Positions 7,085 through 15,318 of a DNA stretch of 18,751 bases are shown one piece after another. The DNA comes from Desulfobacterales bacterium (GTDB lineage: Bacteria; Desulfobacterota; Desulfobacteria; Desulfobacterales; JAFDCJ01). The position numbers and the translations under genes are program-made. Position 1 is the first letter of the stretch. Each line of letters opens with the position of its first letter. The stretch spans positions 5,269,786-5,288,536 of the forward strand of contig CP070771.1 of assembly GCA_020345785.1 (NCBI GenBank), written 5' to 3'. Below the pieces are notes generated by a model that did no database searches, was not told the DNA's origin, and saw only the letters and a list, made by a program, of their open reading frames with translations.

Positions 7085-8728
7085 ATGAACTCCGACCGAG
7101 GCCGCGTACTGCGGGCTTTAGTTACCGTCTTGCTTCTTATAGGCTTGGCGGATTTTTCGGGCTGTAAGTGGGGCAGATGGGATTTAATGGGAGGCGAGCC
7201 CCTTAATCAAGACGATTCCGGTGATGATGGCGAGTCCGACGGAGATAACGGAGATGGCGATATTGTCAATTTTCCAACCGCCGTTTTCACAGCCGCCAGA
7301 TCCGGAATCAAACTCAACGAACCGATCGAGCTGTTTGCCGCATTTGACGATGGATCAGAAAACATCTTGCTTACGGGTATCATCAGTCGCGGCGGAACGG
7401 GAGATGAATTTAAGGTTTCACCGGACGGCACCCTGGTTGGGTATCTGGCCGAACAAAACAACGGTCGCTTCGAGCTGTTTGTTGTGCCGGTAGAAGGTGG
7501 CACTTCTACCAGGATTTCTCCGCTGCTGCCGGATGACGGCGATGTGGTGGAATTCAAATGGTCGCCGGATGGTTCCCGAATTGCATATCTGGCCGACGCC
7601 ACAATCGATGAGCGCTTTGAGCTGTATACCAATCTCGCCGAAGGCGGCAGCAATCTCAAGGTATCCGGTTCGCTGCCGATCGGCGGGCAGGTCACGGTCT
7701 TTGAATGGTCACCCGACAGCGTGCGGCTTGCCTATATCGCGGATCAGAATAATTTTGGTGAATTTGAACTGTTTTCCACCCCGTCCGACCAGCAGAATCC
7801 GGTTCAGGTCTCCGGTACCTTTGCGCCGAACAATGGCAATGTGACGGAATTTGCCTGGTCACCGGACAGTTCCCGGATCGCCTACGTGTCGAACCAACGA
7901 CTCGGCAGCTTAAATGAGCTTTACACGAATATGCCGACCGGGGGCGCTAATGTCAGGGTATCGGCCGGTGACAGCGTCCGTGAGTTTGCCTGGTCACCGG
8001 ATGAGGCGACCGAAAGCATCGCCTATTCAACGGAGCGGCAGATTTTTACCGTCGCACCGGACGGAAGCAACCGTACCCAAGTGAGCCCGGCGCTGACTGC
8101 TGGAGGACAGGTCTCCGAATTTGCCTGGGCGCCGGACAGCTCGCGAATCGCTTACCGTGCCGACCAGAGATTCGCCGGGGTTATCGAGCTGTATACCGTC
8201 AGACCGGATGGCAGCGGCGATCTGAGGGTTTCCGGTGCACTGGCAACCGGCGGGGGCGTTACCGATTTTGTCTGGTCGCCGGACAGCAGCTTTATTGCCT
8301 ATCGCGCGAACCAGGATTCAGCCGTTATTTTTGAATTGTACGTGACCACGCCGGACGGCCGCTTGAGCGATACCAAGGTATCCGGAGTCCCGCTGGCGGG
8401 GAATGTTGAACCGGATTTCGCATTTTCACCGAACAGCGCCCGGGTCGCCTATCGCGCCGATCAGAGGGCGGCAGACGTCATCGAGCTCTTTACATCGACC
8501 CCGGACGGTCAATCTAATGACCGGGTTTCCGGCGCCCTGGTGAGCGGCGGAAATGTTGAAACGTTTAGGTGGACGCCGGACGATTCTGGCATCGGGTATA
8601 TTGCCGATCAAAATGCGAACGGGATTTTTGAACTGTTCGCATCCCTGCCGAACGGGGGAGAAATCGCCACCTTATCAGGATCGATTGCCAGCGCCGGTGA
8701 TGTTTTGTTCTTCGAATGGGTGCCTTAG
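7085..8728 (+). CDS. Lipoprotein with TolB/PD40-like beta-propeller repeats
   Basis: A 547-aa protein with a basic N-terminus, a hydrophobic helix and a lipobox-like FSGC ending at C27, so a lipoprotein exported beyond the inner membrane. An acidic Asp/Gly/Glu/Ser linker follows (about residues 43-59). The rest consists of about nine repeats of 45-50 residues with the core F.WSPDSSRIAY.ADQ, then FELYT, then RVSGAL..GG, and a final lone strand FFEWVP that could close a propeller. This is the WD40-like (PD40) repeat seen in TolB and surface lipoproteins; no enzyme motif is visible, and binding or scaffolding is the likely role. The ATG at 7085 has GGGG 7 nt upstream; an upstream GTG at 7034 would add 17 residues before the signal peptide. 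Repeats 4 and 5 are shortened. The specific function is unknown. Confidence 0.82.
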   Translation: MNSDRGRVLRALVTVLLLIGLADFSGCKWGRWDLMGGEPLNQDDSGDDGESDGDNGDGDIVNFPTAVFTAARSGIKLNEPIELFAAFDDGSENILLTGIISRGGTGDEFKVSPDGTLVGYLAEQNNGRFELFVVPVEGGTSTRISPLLPDDGDVVEFKWSPDGSRIAYLADATIDERFELYTNLAEGGSNLKVSGSLPIGGQVTVFEWSPDSVRLAYIADQNNFGEFELFSTPSDQQNPVQVSGTFAPNNGNVTEFAWSPDSSRIAYVSNQRLGSLNELYTNMPTGGANVRVSAGDSVREFAWSPDEATESIAYSTERQIFTVAPDGSNRTQVSPALTAGGQVSEFAWAPDSSRIAYRADQRFAGVIELYTVRPDGSGDLRVSGALATGGGVTDFVWSPDSSFIAYRANQDSAVIFELYVTTPDGRLSDTKVSGVPLAGNVEPDFAFSPNSARVAYRADQRAADVIELFTSTPDGQSNDRVSGALVSGGNVETFRWTPDDSGIGYIADQNANGIFELFASLPNGGEIATLSGSIASAGDVLFFEWVP

Positions 8729-8741
8729 ATCGCAGAAACTT

Positions 8742-8769
8742 ATTTTTTTGCTTTTTTGCGCAAAAAAAT
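8742..8769. terminator. AT-rich hairpin between convergent genes
   Basis: ATTTTTTTGC (8742-8751) pairs perfectly with GCAAAAAAAT (8760-8769) around an 8-base loop. It lies 14 bp after the lipoprotein stop and 11 bp after the yjbQ-like stop on the other strand. The stem is mostly A-T, so it would be a weak bidirectional terminator. Confidence 0.45.
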
Positions 8770-8779
8770 ATTATCAATT

Positions 8780-9196
8780 TTACTCACCGATAATTTTCAC
8801 CAGCACCCGCTTGCGGCGGCGTCCGTCAAATTCACCGTAAAAGATCTGCTCCCAGGTGCCAAAATCGAGTCTTCCAGCTGTGATGGCGACGACGACCTCG
8901 CGTCCCATGACCTGCCGTTTCATGTGCGCATCGGCATTGTCTTCGCCGACATTGTGCCGGTACCCGGATACCGGTTCATGGGGTGCCAGTTTTTCCAGCC
9001 AGACTTCGTAGTCGTGGTGTAGCCCGGATTCGTCGTCGTTGATAAAAACCGAGGCGGTGATGTGCATGGCGTTAACCAGCACCAGGCCTTCCTTGATGCC
9101 GCTTTCTCGTAAGCAGTCATTTACCTGGGGGGTGATATTGATAAAGGCCCGCCGGGTGGGTACTTCAAACCACAGTTCTTTGCGGTAGGATTTCAT
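8780..9196 (-). CDS. yjbQ: YjbQ family protein (UPF0047)
   Basis: The 138-aa length is the same as E. coli YjbQ as I recall it. Family features include [41 protein letters not shown], the His-rich stretch before the [17 protein letters not shown] motif, and the C-terminal [22 protein letters not shown]. Members form small beta-rich trimers; weak thiamine-phosphate synthase activity has been described for the family, but the physiological role is unsettled. GGAGG stands 4 nt before the ATG. It appears to be a single-gene unit on the minus strand. Confidence 0.9.
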   Translation of the reverse strand: MKSYRKELWFEVPTRRAFINITPQVNDCLRESGIKEGLVLVNAMHITASVFINDDESGLHHDYEVWLEKLAPHEPVSGYRHNVGEDNADAHMKRQVMGREVVVAITAGRLDFGTWEQIFYGEFDGRRRKRVLVKIIGE

Positions 9197-9241
9197 TTCG
9201 CCTCCATAATTTTAGCCACGAACGAATTAGATTTATTCTAA

Positions 9242-9277
9242 TTTAGCCACGAATTAACACGAATTAACACGAATAAA
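9242..9277. repeat. Left arm of inverted repeat flanking the GxxExxY gene
   Basis: Made of TTTAGCCACGAAT plus iterated TAACACGAAT words. It matches the reverse complement of 9644-9679 at about 32 of 36 positions and touches the TAA stop of the enclosed gene. A further partial copy of TTTAGCCACGAA begins at 9211. Confidence 0.75.
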
Positions 9278-9658
9278 TTAAAAAGCCAGACGCTCATATT
9301 CGAGTCTTAACTTAGCAAAGTTTATGATAATCGCTAATTGCTTACCAGTCGCCTTTAGGTAATTTAAGGCTTGCGTTCTATGCACATTGGTTATAGTTTC
9401 AACGCATTTCAGTTCTAAAATTACTTTGTCGTCCACCAAAATATCGGCCACATAATTTCCCACGATTTCACCTTCAAAGCGGACGTTTATTGGCGCCTGT
9501 TGGACTGCTGGAATCTTATCTCTTTTAAACAGGACCATTAATGAATTTTCATATACCTTTTCCAGAAAGCCATATCCCAGTTTGCGATGCACCTCCATCG
9601 CCAAACCAGTTATTTTATGGGATAAATCCCTATATAAAATTTTTTTATTCGTGCGCAT
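9278..9658 (-). CDS. GxxExxY family protein
   Basis: A 126-aa protein carrying the name-giving motif as LGYGFLEKVYENSL, followed by VADILVDDKVILELKCVETI, which resembles a PD-(D/E)xK nuclease-like core (D, then ExK as ELK), and the tail HRTQALNYLKATGKQLAIIINF. The family is common in environmental bacteria and has no established function; a nuclease-like fold is an inference. The gene sits exactly between two arms of a 36-bp inverted repeat. The start codon (ATG CGC ACG AAT) is inside the right arm, so residues MRTN are encoded by the repeat. No ribosome binding site is visible. The arrangement suggests a small mobile or passenger cassette. Confidence 0.88.
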   Translation of the reverse strand: MRTNKKILYRDLSHKITGLAMEVHRKLGYGFLEKVYENSLMVLFKRDKIPAVQQAPINVRFEGEIVGNYVADILVDDKVILELKCVETITNVHRTQALNYLKATGKQLAIIINFAKLRLEYERLAF

Positions 9659-9679
9659 TCGTGTTCATTCGTGGCTAAA
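9644..9679. repeat. Right arm of inverted repeat flanking the GxxExxY gene
   Basis: Reverse complement of the left arm (9242-9277) with four mismatches. It contains the start codon and the first four codons of the GxxExxY gene on the minus strand. Confidence 0.75.
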
Positions 9680-9699
9680 AATCAAAAATCACTTATAAT

Positions 9700-11040
9700 T
9701 TACAGCTTTTTCAGCAATTGATTGGCGGCCGTCAATGTTGGATCCCAGGTCGGCCCGAAGGGCGGAGCGTAGGCCAGATCCGCCTGACAGTATTGTTCGA
9801 CGGTCATGCGAGCGTGAAGGGCCACGGCCGGCCCGTTGATGCGGTGGGCCACTCCTTCTTTACCGATCATTTGCGCGCCCAGGAGGCGACCGGATTTTCT
9901 ATCCCCGATCATGTTGACCCAGATGGTGGTGTTGCCGGGATGGGAGTGGGCCTTGGAACGGGACTTGATCATGTTTTGCACCGGATCGAAACCTGCGGCT
10001 TGAGCTTCCTGCAGGTTCAGACCGGTACGGGCGATCTCAAAATCAAGCACTCGAAACACCGCCGTGCCGGCGACCCCGTCCAGGGTCGCCTTCTCGCCGC
10101 ATACATTGTCGGCCGCCGCCCAGCCGGCCCGGTTGGCCCGCAATGCCAGCGGAATCCAGGTTTTGTCTCCGGTGACCACATGATAGGCGTCGGCACAATC
10201 ACCGGCGGCATAGATCAATTCGTCGGATGTACGCAGATTGCGGTCCACAGCGATTGATTTGCCGACGCTCAATTCAAGACCGGCCGTTTCGGCTACCCGG
10301 CTGTTGGGTGTGACGCCGATGCCCACGATCACAAGATTTCCCTGGAGGGTTAAATCGGGACAGATCACCTGCAGGCCTTTGCCGGACGCTGCGATGCGTT
10401 CAACCGCGTGTCCGGCGTATATACCGACTTTTTTGGATTCGAGGGTCTCCCGAACGGCCTGAGCCATTGAAGGCTCCAACCAGGGCAGAAATTGCCGGCG
10501 GGGCTTGACCATGTCGACTCTGATGCCCAGGTGCACCAGAGATTCGCACATTTCAAGCGCAATATAGCCCATGCCGATGATGACGGCTTTTTGAACCCGG
10601 TTGTCTTTTAACAAACGCTTAATTTGACGACCGTCTTCGAGACTTTTAACTGCCAGCACGCCCGGCAAATCAACGCCCGGCGTGTCGGGCATGACGGCCG
10701 AGCTGCCCGTGGCAATCAGCAGCCGGTCATAGCGAAATTCAAAATGCTTTTCTTCGGTGTTTGTCCCGGATACCGTCTGTTTGCCCGGATCGATCTTTTC
10801 AACTCCATGGCCGGTCAGCAAATTAATGTTTTGTTTCTCGCGGAAAACCTCGGCTCTGCGAACCACCAAATCCTCGATGTTTCTCTCCGGCGCCGCCAGA
10901 TTATAGGGAATCCCTCAGGCGCTGTATGAAACATCCAGGGTTTTTTCAAGAACCGTGACGTCCATTTCCGGCCGGTTGCGTTTGGCGCGGCTTGCAGCGC
11001 TCATTCCGGCGGCATCTCCTCCAATAACAACGAATTTCAT
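9700..11040 (-). CDS. Selenocysteine-containing CoA-disulfide reductase / NADH oxidase-like flavoprotein
   Basis: A 446-aa protein read through the in-frame TGA at 10915-10917 as Sec42. It starts with the FAD-binding motif [11 protein letters not shown] (from G7) and continues VSYSA-U42-GIPYNLA. In the pyridine nucleotide-disulfide family of CoA-disulfide reductases, NADH oxidases and NADH peroxidases, this position is the single redox-active cysteine. Other motifs are ATGSSAVMP (about 110), the NAD(P)H-binding [10 protein letters not shown] (about 155), the second FAD motif AAGDCAD (about 279-285) and a C-terminal dimerisation domain ending near [11 protein letters not shown]. Expected role: NAD(P)H-dependent reduction of a disulfide, persulfide or peroxide in the cytoplasm; the substrate is not evident. 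AGGAG is 7 nt before the ATG at 11040. Starting downstream of the UGA would delete the FAD-binding N-terminus, so read-through is required for function. It is divergent from hrpA. Confidence 0.9.
10886..10900 (-). promoter_or_regulatory. SECIS-like hairpin of the Sec flavoprotein gene
   Basis: On the minus strand TCTGGC (10900-10895) pairs with GCCGGA (10891-10886), including one U-G wobble, around the three-base loop GGC. The loop begins 21 nt after the UGA. This is shorter than the other two hairpins and has no lower stem that I can see, so it is the weakest of the three. Confidence 0.6.
10915..10917 (-). other. In-frame UGA recoded as selenocysteine (Sec42 of the flavoprotein)
   Basis: The ATG at 11040, the UGA and the remaining 404 codons share one frame. 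Translation reads SYSA-U-GIPY, and the matching family motif is SYxxCGxPY. A hairpin follows the codon. Confidence 0.9.
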
Positions 11041-11052
11041 GGTGCACTCCTA

Positions 11053-11153
11053 CTATTTAAAGGTTATGTTACTAATTTGACCATTGGTGCTTGTAAAGAG
11101 AGATCGCAATAATTTCGAAGAGGTTGATTTTAATCCTTTAAATAGATTAGTAA
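11053..11153. promoter_or_regulatory. Paired inverted repeats in the divergent promoter region
   Basis: CTATTTAAAGG (11053-11063) is a perfect reverse complement of CCTTTAAATAG (11135-11145), and TTACTAAT (11069-11076) of ATTAGTAA (11146-11153). The order of the two words is not nested, so a simple long hairpin is unlikely; two inverted binding sites for one regulator are possible. A TATAAT box at 11159-11164 lies next to the right pair and could serve hrpA. Confidence 0.4.
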
Positions 11154-11214
11154 TATTTTATAATTGTATTATTTTCAATCAGAATATATTCAGATTAACG
11201 AATGTTGCTTAACA

Positions 11215-14200
11215 ATGGCTGGCAAAAAAAATCTTCTAAAAAGCATCGAATCCCTTCTGCCCGGGGTCCTGGCGGTCGACCGACTGGCGGCCTGCCGTGA
11301 AATCAAGCGGTTCAGGCATACGAATAAAAAATCCGGATCAAAACAAAAATTCGAGGATCGATTACAACGGCTGCATCATCGCCTGGTGGCATCCGAACAA
11401 AAAAGAAATCGGCGCAAAGAAAATCTGCCTGATTTGCGGTTTAATGAAGCGTTACCGATATTTGCCAAAAAGGACGAGATCATTCAGGCCATCGCCGACC
11501 ATCAGGTGCTTGTGGTATCCGGTGAGACCGGTTCCGGCAAGACCACCCAGTTACCAAAATTCTGCCTGGCTGCCGGCAGGGGAATAGACGGCGTCATCGG
11601 CTGTACCCAGCCGCGTCGAATTGCAGCAACAAGCGTTGCCCGCCGAGTCGCCGAAGAAATCGGGCAGGATCTCGGCAAAGCGGTTGGTTATAAAATTCGG
11701 TTCAAGGATCGAACCGCCAAAGACGCTTACATAAAGTTTATGACCGACGGCATCCTGTTGGCGGAAACCCATAGTGACCGCTATTTGGGCGCCTACGACA
11801 CGATCATCGTCGATGAAGCCCATGAACGCAGCCTGAACATCGACTTTATTCTGGGGATTTTACAAACCCTGCTGAAAAAAAGAGCCGACCTTAAACTCAT
11901 CATCACATCAGCCACTATCGATACGGAAAAATTTTCCAAAGCCTTCAATGATGCACCGGTTATCGAAGTTTCCGGGCGAATGTATCCTGTCGATGTTCAG
12001 TATCTGTCCACGGCTGCCGGCCAGGAAGAAAACGGCGACCAGACGCATGTTGAACTGGCGGCTGCAGCCGTCGGCAGGCTGATAAAACAGACACGCGGGG
12101 GGGATATCCTGGTGTTTATGCCCAGCGAGCAGGATATCCGCGAAACCTGCGAACTTATCCAGGCTGCCCGGCCGGCCGGAGCCGGGGTAATGCCGTTGTT
12201 TGCCAGGTTAACCGCCGCCGAGCAAAACAGGGTGTTTGCCCGCCTGTCAGAGCGCAAGATCATTGTGGCTACCAATGTCGCTGAGACGTCCATCACCATC
12301 CCCGGTATTAAATATGTCATCGACTCAGGCCTGGCGAGAATCTCCCGCTATTCGCCGCGTACCCGAACCACCTCCCTGCCGGTATTGCCGGTTTCTAAAA
12401 GCAGCGCCGATCAGCGTAAAGGTCGCTGCGGCCGGGTGCAAAACGGCATTTGCATCCGTCTTTATTCGGAAGACGACTACCTGAGCCGTCCCCAGTTCAC
12501 ACCACCGGAAATTATTCGGGCCAATTTAGCTGAAGTCATTTTGCGTATGATCGCTTTGGGACTCGGAGATATTGCCGAATTTCCCTTCATCGATCGCCCG
12601 GATTTAAAAAGCATCCAAGATGGATTTAATCTTCTTTTTGAATTGGGAGCTATAAAATATCGACTCAAGGCGCACGGTTCAAGGCTTACGGCAAAGGGCG
12701 AAGCGCAGAGGGCAAAGCGCATAGAGCAAAGCGGGCAGGGAGGAGGACCGGAAGAGGCGGCCGGGATAAAACATAGTCGTCGGGTTGTGTTGACGGAAAA
12801 GGGGCGGATGATGGCCGGCATTCCATTGGATCCCCGGTTATCGCGGATGCTGATTGAAGCTCGAAAGGAGGGCTGCGTTCCGGAGATTGCAATTATTGCT
12901 GCCGCACTCAGCATTCAGGACCCCAGAGAGCGTCCTGCTGAAAAAACCCGGGAAGCCGATCGGATGCATAAGACCTTTGATGATCCGGGTTCGGATTTCG
13001 TGACACTGCTCAATATCTGGCATCGCTACCATGTTCACTGGCAGAAAGTTAAAAGCAGCAATCAGATGAAGCGATACTGCCGGGAGCACTATCTATCCTT
13101 TAAACGCATACGGGAATGGAGAGACATCCAGGGTCAAATCATGGCTGTTGTGGCCGAGCAGGGATTCTGGAAGTCGGAAGTCGGAAGGCGGAAGGCGGCA
13201 GCAGATGGTCAAGGTGACTTGACTTCCAACCTCCGACTTCCGACTTCCGACCTGGACAAGATTCACCGGTCCGTTTTAAGCGGCTTTTTATCCAATATTG
13301 CTGTGAAAAAGGAAAAAAATATTTTCCGGGCCGCCCGCGGCAGGGAAGTGATGATCTTTCCAGGCTCAGGGTTGTTCGACAAAGCCCAGAACTGGATTGT
13401 TGCCGCAGAAGTGGTTGAGACATCCAGGGTATTTGCACGTACAGTGGCCAATATTGACAGCGCCTGGCTGGAAGACCTGGGTAAAGACCTGTGCCAATAT
13501 ACCTACCTCGATCCCCACTGGGAAAGAAGCCGGGGCGAAGTGGTGGCGACAGAGCAGGTGTCTTTATTTGGATTAATCATTGCGGCGGATCGAAAGGTAT
13601 CCTACGGCAAAGTGAATCCGGATGAAGCCTGCGACATATTCATCCAAAGTGCGCTGATAAACGGCGATGTCAAGCAACCGTTTGCCTTTATGAAACACAA
13701 TCGACAATTGCTTGAGGACGTCAAAGACATTGAAAACCGCCTTCGCCGCAGGGATATTCTGGTCGGCGACCAGGAACTGTTTAACTTTTACAAGCAAAGG
13801 CTTGCTGCAATTTATGATGTGCGGTCTTTTGCCAGGTTTTTGAAACAAAAAGGCAATGATCAACTGCTGCGGATGAAAAAAGAGGCACTGATGCGCTATG
13901 ATCCGGATGAGACGAAACTGGCCCAGTTTCCGGACCAGGTCCAACTCGGCGGGAACCGGTTCCAGTGCGCCTACAAATTTGAACCGGGGGAAGAGCGTGA
14001 CGGTGTGACGGTTCAGATTGCATCTGCCATCGCAGCTTCCATTCCGACCGAGGCAGTTGACTGGCTGGTGCCCGGTCTGTACCCGGAGAAAATTGAAGCC
14101 TATCTCAAAGGTCTACCCAAGGTCTACCGCAAAAAACTGGTTCCCATAAAAGATACCGTGGAGATAATTTGCCGGGAGATGCCGCGGACTCAGGGATCAC

Positions 14201-15318
14201 TGATCTCTGCACTGGGGGGATTCATCTATAAACGATTTCAGGTGGACATACCGGCTTCGGCCTGGTCCGATGCCGCCATACCGGATCACCTCAGAATGCG
14301 ACTGTCCATTACGGCACCGGACGGGCGAGAATTGCGCAGCAGCAGAAATGCAGCCATTTTGTACCAGGACCTCGGCACCGGCGCCGGGTCTGATGAATTT
14401 GATAGGCTGCGCCAAAAATGGGAGAAATACGCCATCACCCGCTGGGATTTTGGCGAGTTGCCGGAGGCGGTAAGCCTAAAAGGAGAGCAGGATACCGAAT
14501 GGATCGCCGTTCCGGCGCTGGAACCGGATCCGGCCGATCCGAAGCGGGTGAATTTGCGTCTTATTCAGCATCGTGATAAGGCAATAGAGACCCACCGGCG
14601 GGGTGTGGCGGCCCTCTATTCGATTCACTTCTCAAAAGACCTAAAATTCCTGAAACGTCAATTGAGCCTACCGGCCGGTCAACGCCATCTGGCCGACTAT
14701 TTTGGCGGTGTGAAACGCTTTGAGCAGCGACTGTATGCAAAGGTTGTTCAGCTATTATTTGCGAAAAATATTCGACTCCCGGATGCTTTTTACGCCCATG
14801 CCGCCGCCATCGGACCCAAAATTCTCTCCAGCGGCAAGGAATTGCTGGAAAGGGTCCTGCCGGTACTATCCGCATATTATGAGGCCCGATGTGAAATCGT
14901 CGGACTGCAGCAGGCCAATCGCGTCAACCGAACAGCGGTTGACTTTTTTCAGGAATTAATCCAAGAATTGGTGCGCCTGGTGCCTGAGAACTTTGTTGAT
15001 ATTTACCCTCAGGAGCGCCTGATCCATCTGCCCAGGTATTGCAAAGCCCTGGTCATCCGAGCCCAGCGGGCCATGCTGGATTTTGAAAAAGACCAAACCA
15101 AGTTATCGGAAATAAAACAATTTACCGCTTATTTGAACACGATGTTGGCGGAGCTGTCACCCCTGGCCACCGATGATAAGCGTCAGGCCGTCGAAGAATT
15201 TTTCTGGATGATCGAAGAATACAAGGTTTCCGTTTTTGCCCAGGAACTTAAAACGGCTGTGCCGGTATCCGCCAAACGGCTGAAGGATAAGTTGGGGCAG
15301 ATTGATAGGATGGTTTGA
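11215..15318 (+). CDS. hrpA: ATP-dependent RNA helicase HrpA (DEAH box)
   Basis: A 1367-aa full-length HrpA, a cytoplasmic DEAH-box RNA helicase; the family acts on RNA, including stalled ribosomes in E. coli. Motifs: Walker A GETGSGKTT (residues 103-111), DEAH at 200-203, SAT at 232-234, motif VI QRKGRCGR at 400-407, then the winged-helix/HA2 region (LTEKGRMMAGIPLDPRLSRM) and the long C-terminal DUF3418-type half. I chose the ATG at 11215, although a TTG at 11164 would extend the frame by 17 residues; no strong ribosome binding site is seen for either. Two insertions interrupt conserved sequence without breaking the frame: about 30 residues at 12664-12760 (after FELGAIKYR) and about 28 residues at 13169-13251 (between AEQGFW and KIHRSVLSGFL). 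Both are made of repeat DNA. The TGA stop at 15316-15318 is a true stop. Confidence 0.95.
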   Translation: MAGKKNLLKSIESLLPGVLAVDRLAACREIKRFRHTNKKSGSKQKFEDRLQRLHHRLVASEQKRNRRKENLPDLRFNEALPIFAKKDEIIQAIADHQVLVVSGETGSGKTTQLPKFCLAAGRGIDGVIGCTQPRRIAATSVARRVAEEIGQDLGKAVGYKIRFKDRTAKDAYIKFMTDGILLAETHSDRYLGAYDTIIVDEAHERSLNIDFILGILQTLLKKRADLKLIITSATIDTEKFSKAFNDAPVIEVSGRMYPVDVQYLSTAAGQEENGDQTHVELAAAAVGRLIKQTRGGDILVFMPSEQDIRETCELIQAARPAGAGVMPLFARLTAAEQNRVFARLSERKIIVATNVAETSITIPGIKYVIDSGLARISRYSPRTRTTSLPVLPVSKSSADQRKGRCGRVQNGICIRLYSEDDYLSRPQFTPPEIIRANLAEVILRMIALGLGDIAEFPFIDRPDLKSIQDGFNLLFELGAIKYRLKAHGSRLTAKGEAQRAKRIEQSGQGGGPEEAAGIKHSRRVVLTEKGRMMAGIPLDPRLSRMLIEARKEGCVPEIAIIAAALSIQDPRERPAEKTREADRMHKTFDDPGSDFVTLLNIWHRYHVHWQKVKSSNQMKRYCREHYLSFKRIREWRDIQGQIMAVVAEQGFWKSEVGRRKAAADGQGDLTSNLRLPTSDLDKIHRSVLSGFLSNIAVKKEKNIFRAARGREVMIFPGSGLFDKAQNWIVAAEVVETSRVFARTVANIDSAWLEDLGKDLCQYTYLDPHWERSRGEVVATEQVSLFGLIIAADRKVSYGKVNPDEACDIFIQSALINGDVKQPFAFMKHNRQLLEDVKDIENRLRRRDILVGDQELFNFYKQRLAAIYDVRSFARFLKQKGNDQLLRMKKEALMRYDPDETKLAQFPDQVQLGGNRFQCAYKFEPGEERDGVTVQIASAIAASIPTEAVDWLVPGLYPEKIEAYLKGLPKVYRKKLVPIKDTVEIICREMPRTQGSLISALGGFIYKRFQVDIPASAWSDAAIPDHLRMRLSITAPDGRELRSSRNAAILYQDLGTGAGSDEFDRLRQKWEKYAITRWDFGELPEAVSLKGEQDTEWIAVPALEPDPADPKRVNLRLIQHRDKAIETHRRGVAALYSIHFSKDLKFLKRQLSLPAGQRHLADYFGGVKRFEQRLYAKVVQLLFAKNIRLPDAFYAHAAAIGPKILSSGKELLERVLPVLSAYYEARCEIVGLQQANRVNRTAVDFFQELIQELVRLVPENFVDIYPQERLIHLPRYCKALVIRAQRAMLDFEKDQTKLSEIKQFTAYLNTMLAELSPLATDDKRQAVEEFFWMIEEYKVSVFAQELKTAVPVSAKRLKDKLGQIDRMV
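12664..12748. repeat. GGCAAAGCGC-type microrepeat inserted in hrpA
   Basis: Iterated AAGGC/GGCAAAG/GCGCA words encode a Lys/Arg/Ala/Gly-rich peptide (LKAHGSRLTAKGEAQRAKR and on). It sits at a place where, from recollection, E. coli HrpA has only a short linker between FELGAI-like and LTxxGR sequences. The length is a multiple of three in effect, since the frame is kept. Confidence 0.6.
13169..13248. repeat. Palindromic element inserted in frame in hrpA
   Basis: The left arm 13169-13194 and the reverse complement of the right arm 13223-13248 match at 23 of 26 positions, with the outer 16 bp (GGAAGTCGGAAGTCGG) perfect. It is translated in frame as WKSEVGRRKAA...LRLPTSDL. The same word class occurs at 695-727. 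It behaves like an in-frame protein-coding palindromic element, similar in principle to the Rickettsia palindromic elements. Confidence 0.75.

Noticed and set aside
9242..9277. Direct repeats of AACACGAATT as a CRISPR array
   Set aside because: The units are about 10 bp with no spacers; they are the iterated words of a repeat arm.
15316..15318. The hrpA TGA as a possible fourth selenocysteine
   Set aside because: The protein ends at the usual family length; the following codons are repeat DNA with another stop after a dozen codons, and no conserved Cys site is expected there.
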